DNA of 33,692 nucleotides from Cellulomonadaceae bacterium. GTDB lineage: Bacteria > Actinomycetota > Actinomycetes > Actinomycetales > Cellulomonadaceae. Positions 7,397 to 16,080 of this stretch are shown one piece after another. The notes under the pieces were generated by a model, which saw only the letters and a program-made list of their open reading frames with translations, had not been told where the DNA came from and did no database searches. The stretch covers positions 1 through 33,692 of the forward strand of contig JAIRQO010000049.1 of assembly GCA_031256435.1 (NCBI GenBank). Reading direction: 5' to 3'. The translations under genes were made by a program, and so were the position numbers. Positions within the stretch are counted from its first letter, which is position 1; each line of letters begins with the position of its first letter.

Positions 7397-8692
7397 CTAG
7401 AAGCGGGCGTGAATCAGGTCATGGATGGGGATGATCTCGTCGCGCTTGGGACCTACGCCCACGGCGGAGACGCGGCATCCGGACACATCCTCCAGGTACT
7501 GCACGTAATCGCGCGCGGCCTGCGGCAAATCGGTGAGTTCGCGAGCACCGGAGATGTCCTGCGTCCAGCCCGGCATGTACTCAAAAATCGGCGTGGCGTG
7601 GTGGAAATCCGATTGATCGTCGGGCATTTCATCCATCCGCACACCGTCCACGTCATACGCCACACAGACCGGGATTTTCTCAATGCCGGTGAGCACGTCC
7701 AACTTGGTGACCACCAAGTCCGTCAGGCCGTTGATGCGCGAGGAATACCGCGCAATCACGGCGTCATACCAGCCACAGCGGCGGGCACGCCCGGTGGTCA
7801 CGCCAAACTCGCCGCCCGTCTTTTGGAGGTACACGCCCATATCGTCGAACAACTCTGTGGGGAACGGCCCCTCCCCCACGCGCGTGGTGTACGCCTTGAT
7901 GACGCCGATGACGGAATCAACCCGCGTGGGTCCAATGCCCGAGCCGGTCACCGCGCCGCCGGCCGTGGCCGACGAGGACGTGACAAACGGGTACGTTCCG
8001 TGATCGATGTCCAGCATGGTGGCTTGCCCGGCCTCAAACAGGACCGTCTTGCCATCATCTAGCGCCTGGTTGAGCACCAACGGCGTGTTGGCCACAAACG
8101 GGTGGATGCGGTCCGCGTAGGCGAGCAGTTCATCCACGGCCAGGTCCACGTCAAAGGCGCGGCGGTTGTAGAGCTTCACCAGGAGTGGGTTCTTCTGATC
8201 CAGCGCACCCTCCACCTTGGCGCGCAGAATCTTGGGGTCAAACAGGTCCGCAATCCGCAGGCCCACACGGTTGATCTTGTCCGCGTACGCAGGGCCAATC
8301 CCGCGGCCCGTGGTTCCGATGCGTCGCTTGCCCAGGAATCGTTCCGTGACCTGGTCCAACGTGCGGTGGTACCGCGTGATGATGTGCGCCTGGCTGCTCA
8401 CCAACAGACGCGAGGTGTCCACGCCGCGCGAGTTGAGATCGTCGAGTTCCTGGAATAGCACCGAGATGTCCACCACCACGCCATTGCCGATCACGGGCAC
8501 CACGCCGGGGCTGAGGATGCCGGACGGCAGCAGGTGGAGGGCGTATTTTTCATCGCCAATCACCACGGTGTGCCCGGCGTTGTTCCCGCCGTTGAACTTC
8601 ACCACGTAGTCCACGCGCGAGCCGAGCAGGTCCGTAGCCTTGCCCTTACCTTCGTCTCCCCATTGCGCTCCCACGAGCACCACTGCTGGCAT
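7397..8692 (-). CDS. purA: Adenylosuccinate synthetase PurA
   Basis: PurA condenses IMP and aspartate with GTP, the first step from IMP to AMP. The start is the ATG at 8692 ([18 protein letters not shown]); the usual GTP-binding loop GDEGKGK begins at residue 12. It is preceded at normal distance by an AAAGGTG ribosome binding site. Other hallmarks are [11 protein letters not shown], the [14 protein letters not shown] signature, [36 protein letters not shown] and [10 protein letters not shown]. The length of 431 residues is normal for the family. A TATGAT box lies about 54 bp upstream on the minus strand and may be its -10. Confidence 0.97.
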   Translation of the reverse strand: MPAVVLVGAQWGDEGKGKATDLLGSRVDYVVKFNGGNNAGHTVVIGDEKYALHLLPSGILSPGVVPVIGNGVVVDISVLFQELDDLNSRGVDTSRLLVSSQAHIITRYHRTLDQVTERFLGKRRIGTTGRGIGPAYADKINRVGLRIADLFDPKILRAKVEGALDQKNPLLVKLYNRRAFDVDLAVDELLAYADRIHPFVANTPLVLNQALDDGKTVLFEAGQATMLDIDHGTYPFVTSSSATAGGAVTGSGIGPTRVDSVIGVIKAYTTRVGEGPFPTELFDDMGVYLQKTGGEFGVTTGRARRCGWYDAVIARYSSRINGLTDLVVTKLDVLTGIEKIPVCVAYDVDGVRMDEMPDDQSDFHHATPIFEYMPGWTQDISGARELTDLPQAARDYVQYLEDVSGCRVSAVGVGPKRDEIIPIHDLIHARF

Positions 8693-8788
8693 TGTCCGCA
8701 CCTTTCGTTTGTTCGACGACGAACGTGGCATCGCCTGATGTGGGTATCATACCGAAGCGGTGGGCCGGGCGGAGGCTCCAGGCCGGGC

Positions 8789-8828
8789 AGAGATTCTGCA
8801 ACTCCACTGCGTTGCGTGCAGAATGACC
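8789..8828. repeat. Family A hairpin between purA and the phosphatase gene
   Basis: AGATTCTGCA ... TGCAGAATGACC pairs as a stem around a GC-rich loop. It lies directly after the stop codon of the minus-strand phosphatase gene, where it may serve as a terminator. Confidence 0.6.
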
Positions 8829-8838
8829 TAATCCACCA

Positions 8839-10659
8839 CTACTCCGGGTGGATCGCGGCCCACACAATCTTGCCGGTGCCGGACTGGCGCCAACCCCATT
8901 CGCTGAGGCGCCCCACAATCTGCATGCCGAACCCTCCCACGCGGCCCAGGTGGCCGTCCATGGATACGGGCGGCGCGGGGTTGGCGTCCTCCACCTCAAT
9001 GCGCAAGTAACTGGAATCCACCGCGTCCCCGGCCGAGAGTTCGTGAACGTAGAACAACCGCAACGTCACCACGCCCCAGCCGTGTTTCACGGCGTTGGCC
9101 ACCAACTCGCTGACCACCAGTTCGGCGCGTTTGGCCAGGTCATCCATGCCCCACTCGTGGCAACTGCGCACCACGGCGTGGCGGGACCGCGCAATGGAAC
9201 CGGGCTCGTGCGCCAGTGCCCAGCGGCGAGCGTGGCTTTCCGTTCTGCCCTCGGCATCGGCTCTGGGGTCCGGAACGCGCACCACCACAATGGCCACGTC
9301 ATCCTCAGGAACCTCGGCCAAGCGCGCCAGCACTTCCTCGCCAATCCCTGTGGCATCCCGGGACGTCACCGCCGCCATGGTTTCCCGCAGTTCCGCCATA
9401 CCCTCCGTCAACGTTCTATCCCGGCGCTCCACCAACCCGTCCGTGTACATCAGCAGCACGTCACCGGGACGCAGTTCCGTGGAGGCTGTTTTCCGTTCAC
9501 CGCTTCCATACCCGACGAGCGTGCCGTGCGCACCATCCAGTTGATGCACCTTACCGTCTCGTAAAACGAGAGGAGCCAAGTGCCCAGCCCGGGTGTACTT
9601 GACTTGCCACCGGTCCTGGTTGACCAGCGTGAACCCCGGACGCCGGGCCGTGAGATACACCAAGCTGGCAGGCCGCGCCAGGTTCATGCCGGACACCAAG
9701 CGGTCAATCCGGCTGAGCACCACGCCCGGAGTTTGGACTTCAGCGGCGTACGCTCGCACCAGGGAGCGCAGTTGGCCCATGGTGGCGGCGGCCTCTACGT
9801 CATGCCCCACCACGTCCCCTACGGCGAACCCCACCGTGCGGGAATCCACCTCCACAATGTCATACCAGTCCCCGCCCACCTGCGCGTATTCGCTGCTGGG
9901 GGCGTAGTGGGTCCACACATCCAGCCCGTCAATGTCCGCACGCTGCGGCAACATGACACGTTGGAGACTCTCGGCAATGTGGTGTTCGCGGGCGTAAAGG
10001 CGCGCGTTGTCCATGGTGATGCCGGTCCGGCGGGCAATCACGCCCAACAAGGTGGCCAGATCCGCTTCCAGTGCTGCGGATTGCTGAGTGAGAAGCACCG
10101 GTTCCTGCTGATTGGTGCCGGAGGCTAATTCGTCGCCCGTCCACACAGCTAACAGACCGAGCGGTTTCCTCCTGCCGCTCATCAGGCTGAGGAGCGCGGA
10201 GGCGGGGCGGCGGCCCGTGGCATCGAGCACGCGGGCGCGGATATCCTCGGCGAGGTAGGCGGATACGGAGCCTTGCGGATAGGTGACGTCCAGCCGGAAC
10301 ATGGCGGGGCTGCGGGTGCGGCCACCCAGCACGTCATGGGCGGGATCGTGTTCGCGTTGGGGGCGGAACTGGCGGCGGCGCACGCGCTCCGAGGTCACAT
10401 CCACGCCTTCAACGAATTGGAGGACGGAATCTCCCCGGTAAAAGCCGGCCCAACTCACCACGGCGGTGAGGATTTCGGCTACGTCCGCCAGCACGTTGGG
10501 GTAATCCAGGTCACCCAGAACCTCGGTGGTTTGGGCGATGACCTGGAGGTGCGTGCGCTGCCTTCGCTCGGATTCGCGGAGCGTCTCAATGTCCACCTGC
10601 GGGACCAACTGGGGAACATCCGGCGCAGATGGGGGCATTCCCCCAGCGTAATGCGCCAT
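8839..10659 (-). CDS. GAF-SpoIIE (PP2C) phosphatase with C-terminal HATPase kinase-like domain
   Basis: A 606-residue soluble regulator. Residues about 40-220 are GAF-like and end in a helical linker. Residues 235-460 form an RsbU/SpoIIE-type PP2C phosphatase with the metal-binding acids in GGDWYDIV (262-269), GDVVGHD (281-287), YTDGLVE (405-411) and DDVAIVVV (453-460). Residues 475-606 form an RsbW/SpoIIAB-like ATPase with the N box SELVANAVKH (517-526), a G1-like VEDANP and the G2-like GGFGMQIVG (575-583). Such fusions act in partner switching: the kinase part binds or phosphorylates an anti-sigma antagonist and the phosphatase part removes the phosphate in response to the GAF input. The divergent STAS gene at 10741 is the obvious partner. 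An alternative start is the Met at residue 8. Confidence 0.9.
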   Translation of the reverse strand: MAHYAGGMPPSAPDVPQLVPQVDIETLRESERRQRTHLQVIAQTTEVLGDLDYPNVLADVAEILTAVVSWAGFYRGDSVLQFVEGVDVTSERVRRRQFRPQREHDPAHDVLGGRTRSPAMFRLDVTYPQGSVSAYLAEDIRARVLDATGRRPASALLSLMSGRRKPLGLLAVWTGDELASGTNQQEPVLLTQQSAALEADLATLLGVIARRTGITMDNARLYAREHHIAESLQRVMLPQRADIDGLDVWTHYAPSSEYAQVGGDWYDIVEVDSRTVGFAVGDVVGHDVEAAATMGQLRSLVRAYAAEVQTPGVVLSRIDRLVSGMNLARPASLVYLTARRPGFTLVNQDRWQVKYTRAGHLAPLVLRDGKVHQLDGAHGTLVGYGSGERKTASTELRPGDVLLMYTDGLVERRDRTLTEGMAELRETMAAVTSRDATGIGEEVLARLAEVPEDDVAIVVVRVPDPRADAEGRTESHARRWALAHEPGSIARSRHAVVRSCHEWGMDDLAKRAELVVSELVANAVKHGWGVVTLRLFYVHELSAGDAVDSSYLRIEVEDANPAPPVSMDGHLGRVGGFGMQIVGRLSEWGWRQSGTGKIVWAAIHPE

Positions 10660-10740
10660 ACTTCAATCATCAACGTGGACACGGCCGGGTTGCGCCCGCG
10701 TACTGCGGTTGATCTTGAGCCAGACGTGAAGGAATCTGAC

Positions 10741-11121
10741 ATGACTGAGAATGCCGACCTCATGGTTTCCGCGGCAGATGATGCTAACGAGCATGGGAGC
10801 GTCCACCTGATCGTTGGCGAGAAGCGGGTGCGGTTGATCCTTTCCGGAGAGATTGACGCGGACATCGGCCCGGAGTTGGAAGAGGCTGGCGCTGAGGCCG
10901 AGTCCACGGGCCTCCCCGTGGAGATTGACGCCCACCACATCACGTTTATGGATTCCTCCGGTGTGGCCTTCCTGGCCAACTTGGCGTCCCGCATGACGCA
11001 GAAGGTGCGGATTCTGCGCGTTCCGCCCACGGTGAAGTTCCTCCTGGAAATCACGCGCATTGGCGAGATGCTGGACATTGTGGAATCTGAGGACGCCGCG
11101 GATTCCGATTTGGACGTGTAG
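10741..11121 (+). CDS. STAS-domain anti-sigma factor antagonist
   Basis: The ATG at 10741 has an AAGGA ribosome binding site 8 bases away and gives 126 residues; a GTG 15 bases upstream is a weaker alternative. The STAS fold is visible as VHLIVGEKRVRLILSGEIDADIG with the conserved element ITFMDSSGVAFL. The first Ser of DSSG (residue 72) matches the serine phosphorylated in SpoIIAA/RsbV proteins. The protein should bind an anti-sigma kinase when unphosphorylated. It is transcribed divergently from the GAF-SpoIIE-HATPase gene with only 81 bp between, which argues that the two work together. No sigma factor gene is nearby, so its target lies elsewhere. Confidence 0.9.
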   Translation: MTENADLMVSAADDANEHGSVHLIVGEKRVRLILSGEIDADIGPELEEAGAEAESTGLPVEIDAHHITFMDSSGVAFLANLASRMTQKVRILRVPPTVKFLLEITRIGEMLDIVESEDAADSDLDV

Positions 11122-11159
11122 GGCGTCTCGGACGCATAGGGGCAGAATAAGCCCACAAC

Positions 11160-11189
11160 AAAGGCCCCGCGATTGCTCGCGGGGCCTTT
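11160..11189. terminator. Bidirectional intrinsic terminator between STAS gene and fbaA
   Basis: AAAGGCCCCGCG pairs perfectly with CGCGGGGCCTTT over 12 bp around the loop ATTGCT. The A-run on one side and T-run on the other let it act on both strands for these two convergent genes. Confidence 0.9.
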
Positions 11190-11208
11190 CGTCGAAGGTA
11201 ATCAGAGA

Positions 11209-12228
11209 TTACATCTTGGTTCCGGCGGAACGCAGTTGCGTGCAGGCCTCAACGATGCGGGCGGCGAAGCCGGCTTCGGCTGCCTTGCCCCAGACGCGCG
11301 GGTCATAGGTCTTCTTGTTACCTACATCACCGTCAACCTTGAGGACGCCGTCATAGTTGGCAAACATGTGGCCGGCCACGGGACGCGTGAAGGCGTACTG
11401 GGTGTCCGTGTCAATGTTCATCTTGATGACGCCGTTGTCCACGGCTTCTGCGATCTCTTCGGCCGTGGAGCCAGAGCCACCGTGGAATACCAGGTCAAAC
11501 GGCATGTCCTTGCCGTATTCCTTGCCTACGGCATCCTGGATGTCCTTGAGGATGGAGGGACGCAACTTGACGGCACCGGGCTTGTACACGCCGTGTACGT
11601 TTCCGAAGGTCAGAGCCGTCATGTAACGGCCATTCTCGCCCAAACCGAGCGCCTTGGCGGTGGCCAAGCCGTCCTCAGGGGAGGTGTAGAGCTTCTCGTT
11701 GATCTCTGCAACGTGGCCGTCTTCCTCGCCACCCACAACGCCAACTTCAATCTCAAGAACCGTCTTGGCGGCCACGGACATGGCCAGCAGCTTCTCGGCT
11801 ACCTCAAGGTTGTGGTCCAGGGGGATGTCCGAGCCGTCAAACATGTGCGAGTTGAAGGTGGGCAGACCGCCAGCCTTCACTTGCTCGGCTTCCATTTCCA
11901 GCAGCGGGAGAACCCAGGAGGCCAGGTTCTTTTCCACACAGTGGTCCGTGTGCAGGGCGATGTTCACCGGGTAGTTCTTGGCAACTTCGCGGGCGTAGGC
12001 GGCAAGCGCCAGGGTGCCCACCACGCGGTCCTTGATGGTGGAGCCCGAGCCGTACTCGGCGCCACCAACGGACACCTGGATGATGCCGTCAGACTCAGCC
12101 TCGGCAAAGCCCTGCAGGGCGCCGGTGATGGTGGATGAAGACGTGATGTTCACGGCCGGATAAGCAAACTTGCCAGCTTTGGCGCGGTCCAGCATCTCGT
12201 TGTAAATGTCAGGGGTTGCAATAGGCAT
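11209..12228 (-). CDS. fbaA: Class II fructose-bisphosphate aldolase
   Basis: A zinc-dependent aldolase that cleaves fructose 1,6-bisphosphate to DHAP and glyceraldehyde 3-phosphate in glycolysis and runs in reverse in gluconeogenesis. The length of 339 residues is typical of the actinobacterial enzyme. Features are the HTDHC motif (residues 93-97, general-base Asp and zinc-ligand His), EIEVGVVGGEEDG, FGNVHGVYKPG and VFHGGSGS in the phosphate and metal sites, and KMNIDTDTQYA. The ATG is preceded by GGAG about 9 bases away. It is a single gene between a strong terminator and the trmH-like gene 77 bp upstream. Confidence 0.97.
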   Translation of the reverse strand: MPIATPDIYNEMLDRAKAGKFAYPAVNITSSSTITGALQGFAEAESDGIIQVSVGGAEYGSGSTIKDRVVGTLALAAYAREVAKNYPVNIALHTDHCVEKNLASWVLPLLEMEAEQVKAGGLPTFNSHMFDGSDIPLDHNLEVAEKLLAMSVAAKTVLEIEVGVVGGEEDGHVAEINEKLYTSPEDGLATAKALGLGENGRYMTALTFGNVHGVYKPGAVKLRPSILKDIQDAVGKEYGKDMPFDLVFHGGSGSTAEEIAEAVDNGVIKMNIDTDTQYAFTRPVAGHMFANYDGVLKVDGDVGNKKTYDPRVWGKAAEAGFAARIVEACTQLRSAGTKM

Positions 12229-12305
12229 AGGTCATGCTCCAGGTTGGATGGAATACTGCCGCCTCCCATCATCCTCTGCGCCGGGGTTTGGTGCGCGCTG
12301 AGCGG

Positions 12306-12986
12306 TCAGGACGCGACGCATTTTCGGTGTGACGTTGACCACTGGTACATGGCAATGGCGGCTGCGGCGCCAGCATTCATGGAACGAGTGGAGCCGTACT
12401 GTGTGATGTGGAGGATCTGCTGGCACGCCTCCTGCATGGCGGGCGTCAGCCCTGTGGACTCCTGCCCAAACACCAGGATTCCCGTGGCCGGGAGGGTTGC
12501 GGACTCGATGGGGAGGGAGCCGGGCACGTTATCAATCCCGACGATGGGGAGGGTGCCGGCCCATTCTTGGAGGTGCTGAGGCGTTTCATGGTGCTGGACG
12601 TGAAGGTATCGCTCGGTCACCATGGCACCGCGGCGGTTCCACTTGCGCTTGCCCACAATGTGAACGCCCGCCACGTTGAACGCGTTGGCGGTTCTCACCA
12701 CGGAGCCGATGTTGAAGTCATGATGCCAGTTCTCAATGGCAATGTGAAGGTGGGCCTGTGGGTTGCGTTGGGCATCGAGGTCAGCGCGGATAGCGTCCAC
12801 GGTCATGTATCGATAATGGTCCAGGACGTTTCTGGCATCGCCGTGGGCTAGGAGTTCTGGGTCCCATTGGTTGCCTGTGGGCCACGGCTGAGGGTGAGGG
12901 CCTACGCCCACCTGTTCTATGTGGACTGCCTGTTCTACCTGGACTGCGGGCGCGGTGGGTGCGGCGGTGGGCTGAGCGCCGGACAT
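12306..12986 (-). CDS. SPOUT (TrmH/SpoU) RNA 2'-O-methyltransferase
   Basis: All three knot motifs of SAM-dependent 2'-O-ribose methyltransferases are present: motif 1 IENWHHDFNIGSVVRTANAF (Asn, Ser, Arg), motif 2 GILVFGQESTGL, and motif 3 ITQYGSTRSMNAGAAAAIA. The target (tRNA or rRNA) cannot be told. The ATG at 12986 is chosen because AGGA lies 7 bases upstream. A TTG at 13004 that overlaps the end of purT is possible but has no ribosome binding site. The N-terminal 20 or so residues are a Pro/Ala-rich low-complexity tail. The ribosome binding site overlaps the purT stop, so the gene is probably co-transcribed with purT. Motif 3 has NAG where NVS is common. Confidence 0.88.
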   Translation of the reverse strand: MSGAQPTAAPTAPAVQVEQAVHIEQVGVGPHPQPWPTGNQWDPELLAHGDARNVLDHYRYMTVDAIRADLDAQRNPQAHLHIAIENWHHDFNIGSVVRTANAFNVAGVHIVGKRKWNRRGAMVTERYLHVQHHETPQHLQEWAGTLPIVGIDNVPGSLPIESATLPATGILVFGQESTGLTPAMQEACQQILHITQYGSTRSMNAGAAAAIAMYQWSTSHRKCVAS

Positions 12987-12996
12987 GGGCGATTCC

Positions 12997-14346
12997 TCAG
13001 TCAACGGTCACCTCCAAGGCAGCGGCGGCATCCCTGGCCCGTTGGCGGGCCTCATCCGAGGTGGCTCCGCGCGCGAGGGTCACGGCCACACGGCGGCGGC
13101 CATCAACGCTCGGTTTGCCGAAGACGCGAACCTGCGCCGTGGGAACCGCGAGCGCCTCGGCAAGGTTGCCTACACACGGGGTCCCCTGACCTTCCGCGAG
13201 CACAGCGCAACTGGCGGCGGCCCCCTGGCCTGGTGAGGCGATGAACACAGGCTCGGGAACGGGCAACCTCAGGACGGCCCGGGCGTGCATGGCAAACTCG
13301 CTGAGTTCCTGGGAGGCCATGGTGACCATCCCGGTGTCATGCGGCCGGGGGCTGACCTCGGAGAAGATCACCTGATCTCCGGCAATGAACAACTCCACGC
13401 CGAACAGGCCGTAACCTCCCAGGGCGTCCGTGACTCGTGTGGCGATCGCTTGGGCTGCGGGGAGCCACGGCTGGGTTGGCTCGGGTGTCTGCGCTGTGCC
13501 TCCGTCCATCCCTCCGTCCGTGGTTTCGACCGTGGTTTCGACCGTCGGCTCACTGCGTGAGCCTGGCTCAACCTGGGGTCCCCGCAAAGTACCGGAACGC
13601 AGTGAGGACACTTTGTGGGGTGGGACCATCCGGGCGTCGGAAGCAACTGCGGATGTACCCGGCAACTCCTGCCAGGATTCGCGGTAATCGCCATCTTCTT
13701 GGATGTGGTACACCGGCGGGCAAAACACTGTTCCTGACACGGAGCGGCAGGTGAGCAACGTGACTTCGTCGTCGAAGGTGACAAAACCTTCCACAATCAC
13801 GCGCGTACCCCCTGCTCTTCCGCCGGAACAGGCGTACTCCCAGGCTGCCTCGCAGTCACTCAGCAGCCGCACTGTGGATTGACCCTTCCCCGAGGAACTC
13901 ATCACGGGTTTAATCACCACGGGTAGGCCGATCTCCTGGGCTGCCGTGCGAAGATCCTCTAGCGAGGACACAAACCGGTAATCAGACGTGCGTATTCCCA
14001 GGTCCTCGGCCACCAAGCGCCTGATGCCCTCGCGGTTCATGGTCAGATGCGTGGCGCGAGCGGTGGGTGCCACGCGGGCCACGCCCTCAGCCTCCACATC
14101 CACCAGTACGGACGTGGCAATCGCCTCAATTTCCGGGACAATCACGTCCGGCTTCACCTCGGCAATCAACGCGCGCAACTGGCTCTCGTCGAGCATGTCC
14201 AGCACCCGGGATTCGTGAGCCACCTGCTGGGCGGGCGCGCCCGAGTACCGGTCCGCAGCAATCACGTAGGCGCCGAGGCGCATCAGTTCAATGGCCACCT
14301 CTTTGCCGAGTTCGCCGGAGCCTAGGAGCAGTACGCGGTCTGTCAT
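12997..14346 (-). CDS. purT: Formate-dependent GAR transformylase PurT with repeat-derived insert
   Basis: PurT makes formyl-GAR from GAR, formate and ATP. The ATG at 14346 starts [20 protein letters not shown], the canonical N-terminus; a TTG four codons upstream is less likely. ATP-grasp features are [51 protein letters not shown], and [15 protein letters not shown]. The 449 residues exceed the roughly 390 of E. coli PurT. The excess is a block at about 228-296, between YRESWQ and the [16 protein letters not shown] helix. The DNA for that block is one family B and one family C hairpin (13519-13625), translated in frame. The insert lies between secondary-structure elements, so activity may survive, but this is not certain. 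Confidence 0.93.
   Translation of the reverse strand: MTDRVLLLGSGELGKEVAIELMRLGAYVIAADRYSGAPAQQVAHESRVLDMLDESQLRALIAEVKPDVIVPEIEAIATSVLVDVEAEGVARVAPTARATHLTMNREGIRRLVAEDLGIRTSDYRFVSSLEDLRTAAQEIGLPVVIKPVMSSSGKGQSTVRLLSDCEAAWEYACSGGRAGGTRVIVEGFVTFDDEVTLLTCRSVSGTVFCPPVYHIQEDGDYRESWQELPGTSAVASDARMVPPHKVSSLRSGTLRGPQVEPGSRSEPTVETTVETTDGGMDGGTAQTPEPTQPWLPAAQAIATRVTDALGGYGLFGVELFIAGDQVIFSEVSPRPHDTGMVTMASQELSEFAMHARAVLRLPVPEPVFIASPGQGAAASCAVLAEGQGTPCVGNLAEALAVPTAQVRVFGKPSVDGRRRVAVTLARGATSDEARQRARDAAAALEVTVD
13519..13625. repeat. Family B and family C hairpins inside purT
   Basis: 13519-13573 carries the B ends (GGTTTCGAC ... GGCTCAACC, with the left end duplicated). 13575-13625 carries the C unit (CCCCGCAAAGT ... 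ACTTTGTGGGG). Both are read through by purT without a stop or frameshift. The C unit is the same as those in the six-copy array at 17403-17720. Confidence 0.85.
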
Positions 14347-14538
14347 GCGGGTATTCAATCACGAGGGTGTGATACGAGTGCCCGCGCGGCTGCCCTGGGT
14401 AGCCCTGTAGACCGTTTTGGGGGCGAAAAGTGGCCACCGGGCTACCCAGGACGGGACTGGTGAGGGGGTGGCGGGGATGGCGGGGGTGGGTTCGTCGAGC
14501 GGTGGAGTCGTGGGGGGGGTTGGTTGACACCGGACACA

Positions 14539-14583
14539 CGAATGCCCCGGCCTGTGCCGTCAGACACGGTGGCGGGGCATTCG
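14539..14583. terminator. Terminator-like hairpin downstream of the small ORF
   Basis: CGAATGCCCCG (14539-14549) pairs perfectly with CGGGGCATTCG (14573-14583) around a 23-base loop. It lies about 90 bases past the stop of the minus-strand small ORF. It lacks a long U-run, so either termination or an mRNA end structure is possible. Confidence 0.5.
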
Positions 14584-14673
14584 CTGGCGTGAGAGTGATA
14601 AGTCTGTGTGGGTTGCGACGATGGGGCGGGTGGGGACTCGGTGGGAGCGCGCCCTCGCCGCGAGTGTTCGACG

Positions 14674-14766
14674 CTAGAGCCGAACTGCGGCTTCGTACTC
14701 GAAAACGGCGATGTCCGATTCAATCAGGGAGACGACGGTGGGGTCAGTGAGATCGGTGGTTTCCAT
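14674..14766 (-). CDS. Possible 30-residue acidic peptide
   Basis: The ATG at 14766 has an AAGG element (GAAGGGTGTACGCC) at reasonable distance. The frame encodes METTDLTDPTVVSLIESD followed by IAVFEYEAAVRL and stops with TAG. The peptide is rich in Asp and Glu, has no Cys and looks amphipathic rather than random: hydrophobic residues recur every three to four positions. A perfect 11-bp hairpin follows downstream. I do not recognise it. It could be a leader peptide, a peptide precursor or a chance frame; no biosynthetic enzyme gene stands beside it. Confidence 0.4.
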   Translation of the reverse strand: METTDLTDPTVVSLIESDIAVFEYEAAVRL

Positions 14767-15133
14767 GGCGTACACCCTTCGCGAGAAGTCACGTGTTGTC
14801 ACAGCCGCTGGAGGATTCCCGGGCGGGATCGGCGTGAGGGGTTCCTAGCCGGGTTTCCGTGGTGGCTGATGTGACAATCGTGCCGCGATATCATGCGGGA
14901 AACAACGTGCTGGACGTCACATCAGGGGCGGAAATCTGCGGTTCATCCTGGAAGAACACGGTTCGGATACGATTCCGTCAAACCTGCATCGCAAAATGGT
15001 CAACGGTTGAACAAATAGGCAGGCAATTGGGAGAAACCGGGCATGATTCCGAGCCCTGTGATGTGGGTAACACACTGCCAAATTGTGTGGCGTTGGTCAC
15101 GTGCGTGCGGTCGGCGGGTCAAACTGCTACCCG

Positions 15134-15625
15134 TCATACAGCGTCTGACGCCTCCGTAATAAACGCCCGGAGTTTCGCGGCGAGCCTGGGGATGTCCTCG
15201 CTCAGGACGCCCCACAGTATTGCGGAATCAATAGCCTCATACGCATAAATCAGGTAGTTGCGGGTATCGAGGACCTGGCGCAGCTCAAGGTCTGCATGGG
15301 CTTCAATAAATCCTGGCGATGCTCTATCAATCCTCGCCACGTCCTCCCCTGCCTTAGCGATGATCGAATCGCCGGCAAACTGCAGCATCTCGTCATCGAT
15401 GAACGCGGAGCGCCCCCGTGCCACGAGCCTCGCTGCGCGGTCACCGTTGTCCAGGAGATCATGGAGGCCCTGCGCCACGCGCGGACCCACCTCGGAACGA
15501 AGCGACAGGTAGGCGCGCACAGAAACATCGGACGCAGACCCGTCGGGCGCGGGCACATCACTCACAGACTCGTCGGCAACAGACTCGCCGGGCGCGGACA
15601 CATCACTCACAGGCACATCAGTCAC
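15134..15625 (-). CDS. HepT-like (DUF86) toxin with altered RX4HXY motif
   Basis: This is the helical DUF86/HepT partner of the MNT nucleotidyltransferase encoded just upstream. HEPN RNases of this family carry an RN-x3-H-x-Y motif. Here residues 122-129 read RNYLIYAY, so the His is replaced by Tyr while Arg, Asn and the last Tyr remain. The GTG start overlaps the upstream stop as GTGA, which fixes the start and indicates coupling. The first 38 residues are an unusual Ser/Asp/Val/Pro-rich extension made by a 45-bp tandem duplication (15 codons, VSDVSAPGESVADES and VSDVPAPDGSASDVS). In known pairs MntA adenylylates HepT; without the His the RNase may be weak or inactive. Confidence 0.75.
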   Translation of the reverse strand: MTDVPVSDVSAPGESVADESVSDVPAPDGSASDVSVRAYLSLRSEVGPRVAQGLHDLLDNGDRAARLVARGRSAFIDDEMLQFAGDSIIAKAGEDVARIDRASPGFIEAHADLELRQVLDTRNYLIYAYEAIDSAILWGVLSEDIPRLAAKLRAFITEASDAV

Positions 15626-16065
15626 AACGCCACCGCTTCCCCATAGACATGCTGAAACCTCGGCGAGAGATTTCCATCCGCCAGTACATCAACTCGGCGC
15701 CCAAGAAGTTCGCTGAGCACTCTAGGCAGGGCTGTGAACGCCCAGAATCTCCCGGGCTGAACGGTGACAAGCAAGTCAATATCACTGGCGGGACCGTCTT
15801 CTTTGCGCGCCACCGAACCAAAGACTCGTGGGTTGCTCCCGCCGTGCTCCTCAATCGTCGCGATGATCTCCTCGCGTCTGGCGGCCAAGAGTTCGCTGGC
15901 TGTGTGATAGCCAGTCGCGGCGAGAATGCGCTGAATCATCTGCTCCGATGCCACTCGTGAACCTGCCTCAATCGCGGCAAGGTTGGAGCGCGCAATGCCT
16001 GCGCGCACGGCAACCTCCGCTTGCGTGAGCCCTGCGGCTAACCTGGCTTCCCTCACCACAGTCAT
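15622..16065 (-). CDS. HTH-MNT nucleotidyltransferase antitoxin (MntA-like)
   Basis: 147 residues. Residues 1-60 are an XRE-type helix-turn-helix (REARLAAGLTQAEVAVRAGI ... SNLAAIEAGSR). Residues 65-147 are a minimal nucleotidyltransferase with GSVARKEDGPASDIDLLV, that is Gly-Ser then Asp95 and Asp97, and a third acid in RVDVLAD (Asp126). MntA proteins neutralise HepT by transferring AMP to its active-site Tyr; the fused DNA-binding domain suggests autoregulation. A palindrome overlaps the start codon (16065-16080). There is no ribosome binding site before the ATG, and a TGATAC box ends 9 bases upstream, so translation may be nearly leaderless. Confidence 0.85.
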   Translation of the reverse strand: MTVVREARLAAGLTQAEVAVRAGIARSNLAAIEAGSRVASEQMIQRILAATGYHTASELLAARREEIIATIEEHGGSNPRVFGSVARKEDGPASDIDLLVTVQPGRFWAFTALPRVLSELLGRRVDVLADGNLSPRFQHVYGEAVAL

Positions 16066-16080
16066 GATACAAGGGTATCA
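16065..16080. promoter_or_regulatory. Inverted repeat at the mntA-like promoter
   Basis: TGATAC-AAGG-GTATCA is a perfect 6-bp inverted repeat that overlaps the first base of the start codon and the presumed -10. It is a natural operator for the XRE domain of the antitoxin. Confidence 0.5.

Larger units (their letters stand above)
14347..15133. other. 787-bp stretch with one possible small ORF and a terminator-like hairpin
   Basis: Apart from the small ORF at 14674-14766 and the hairpin at 14539-14583, I see no convincing gene here. Several longer frames (for example 14859-15248 on plus) overlap the HepT-like gene and lack ribosome binding sites or family features. The part from about 14870 to 15080 is less GC-rich than its surroundings and may hold the promoter and leader of the small ORF on the minus strand. 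Confidence 0.5.

Noticed and set aside
11173..12138. 321-residue plus-strand frame opposite fbaA
   Set aside because: It is a shadow of the strongly conserved aldolase.
14767..14900. Riboswitch (c-di-AMP ydaO-type) upstream of the 30-residue frame
   Set aside because: GGAAACCCGG and GGAATCC elements recall the motif, but the conserved core and arm order do not fit.
14859..15248. 129-residue plus-strand frame
   Set aside because: Half of it is antisense to the HepT-like gene. It has no ribosome binding site and no recognisable domain.
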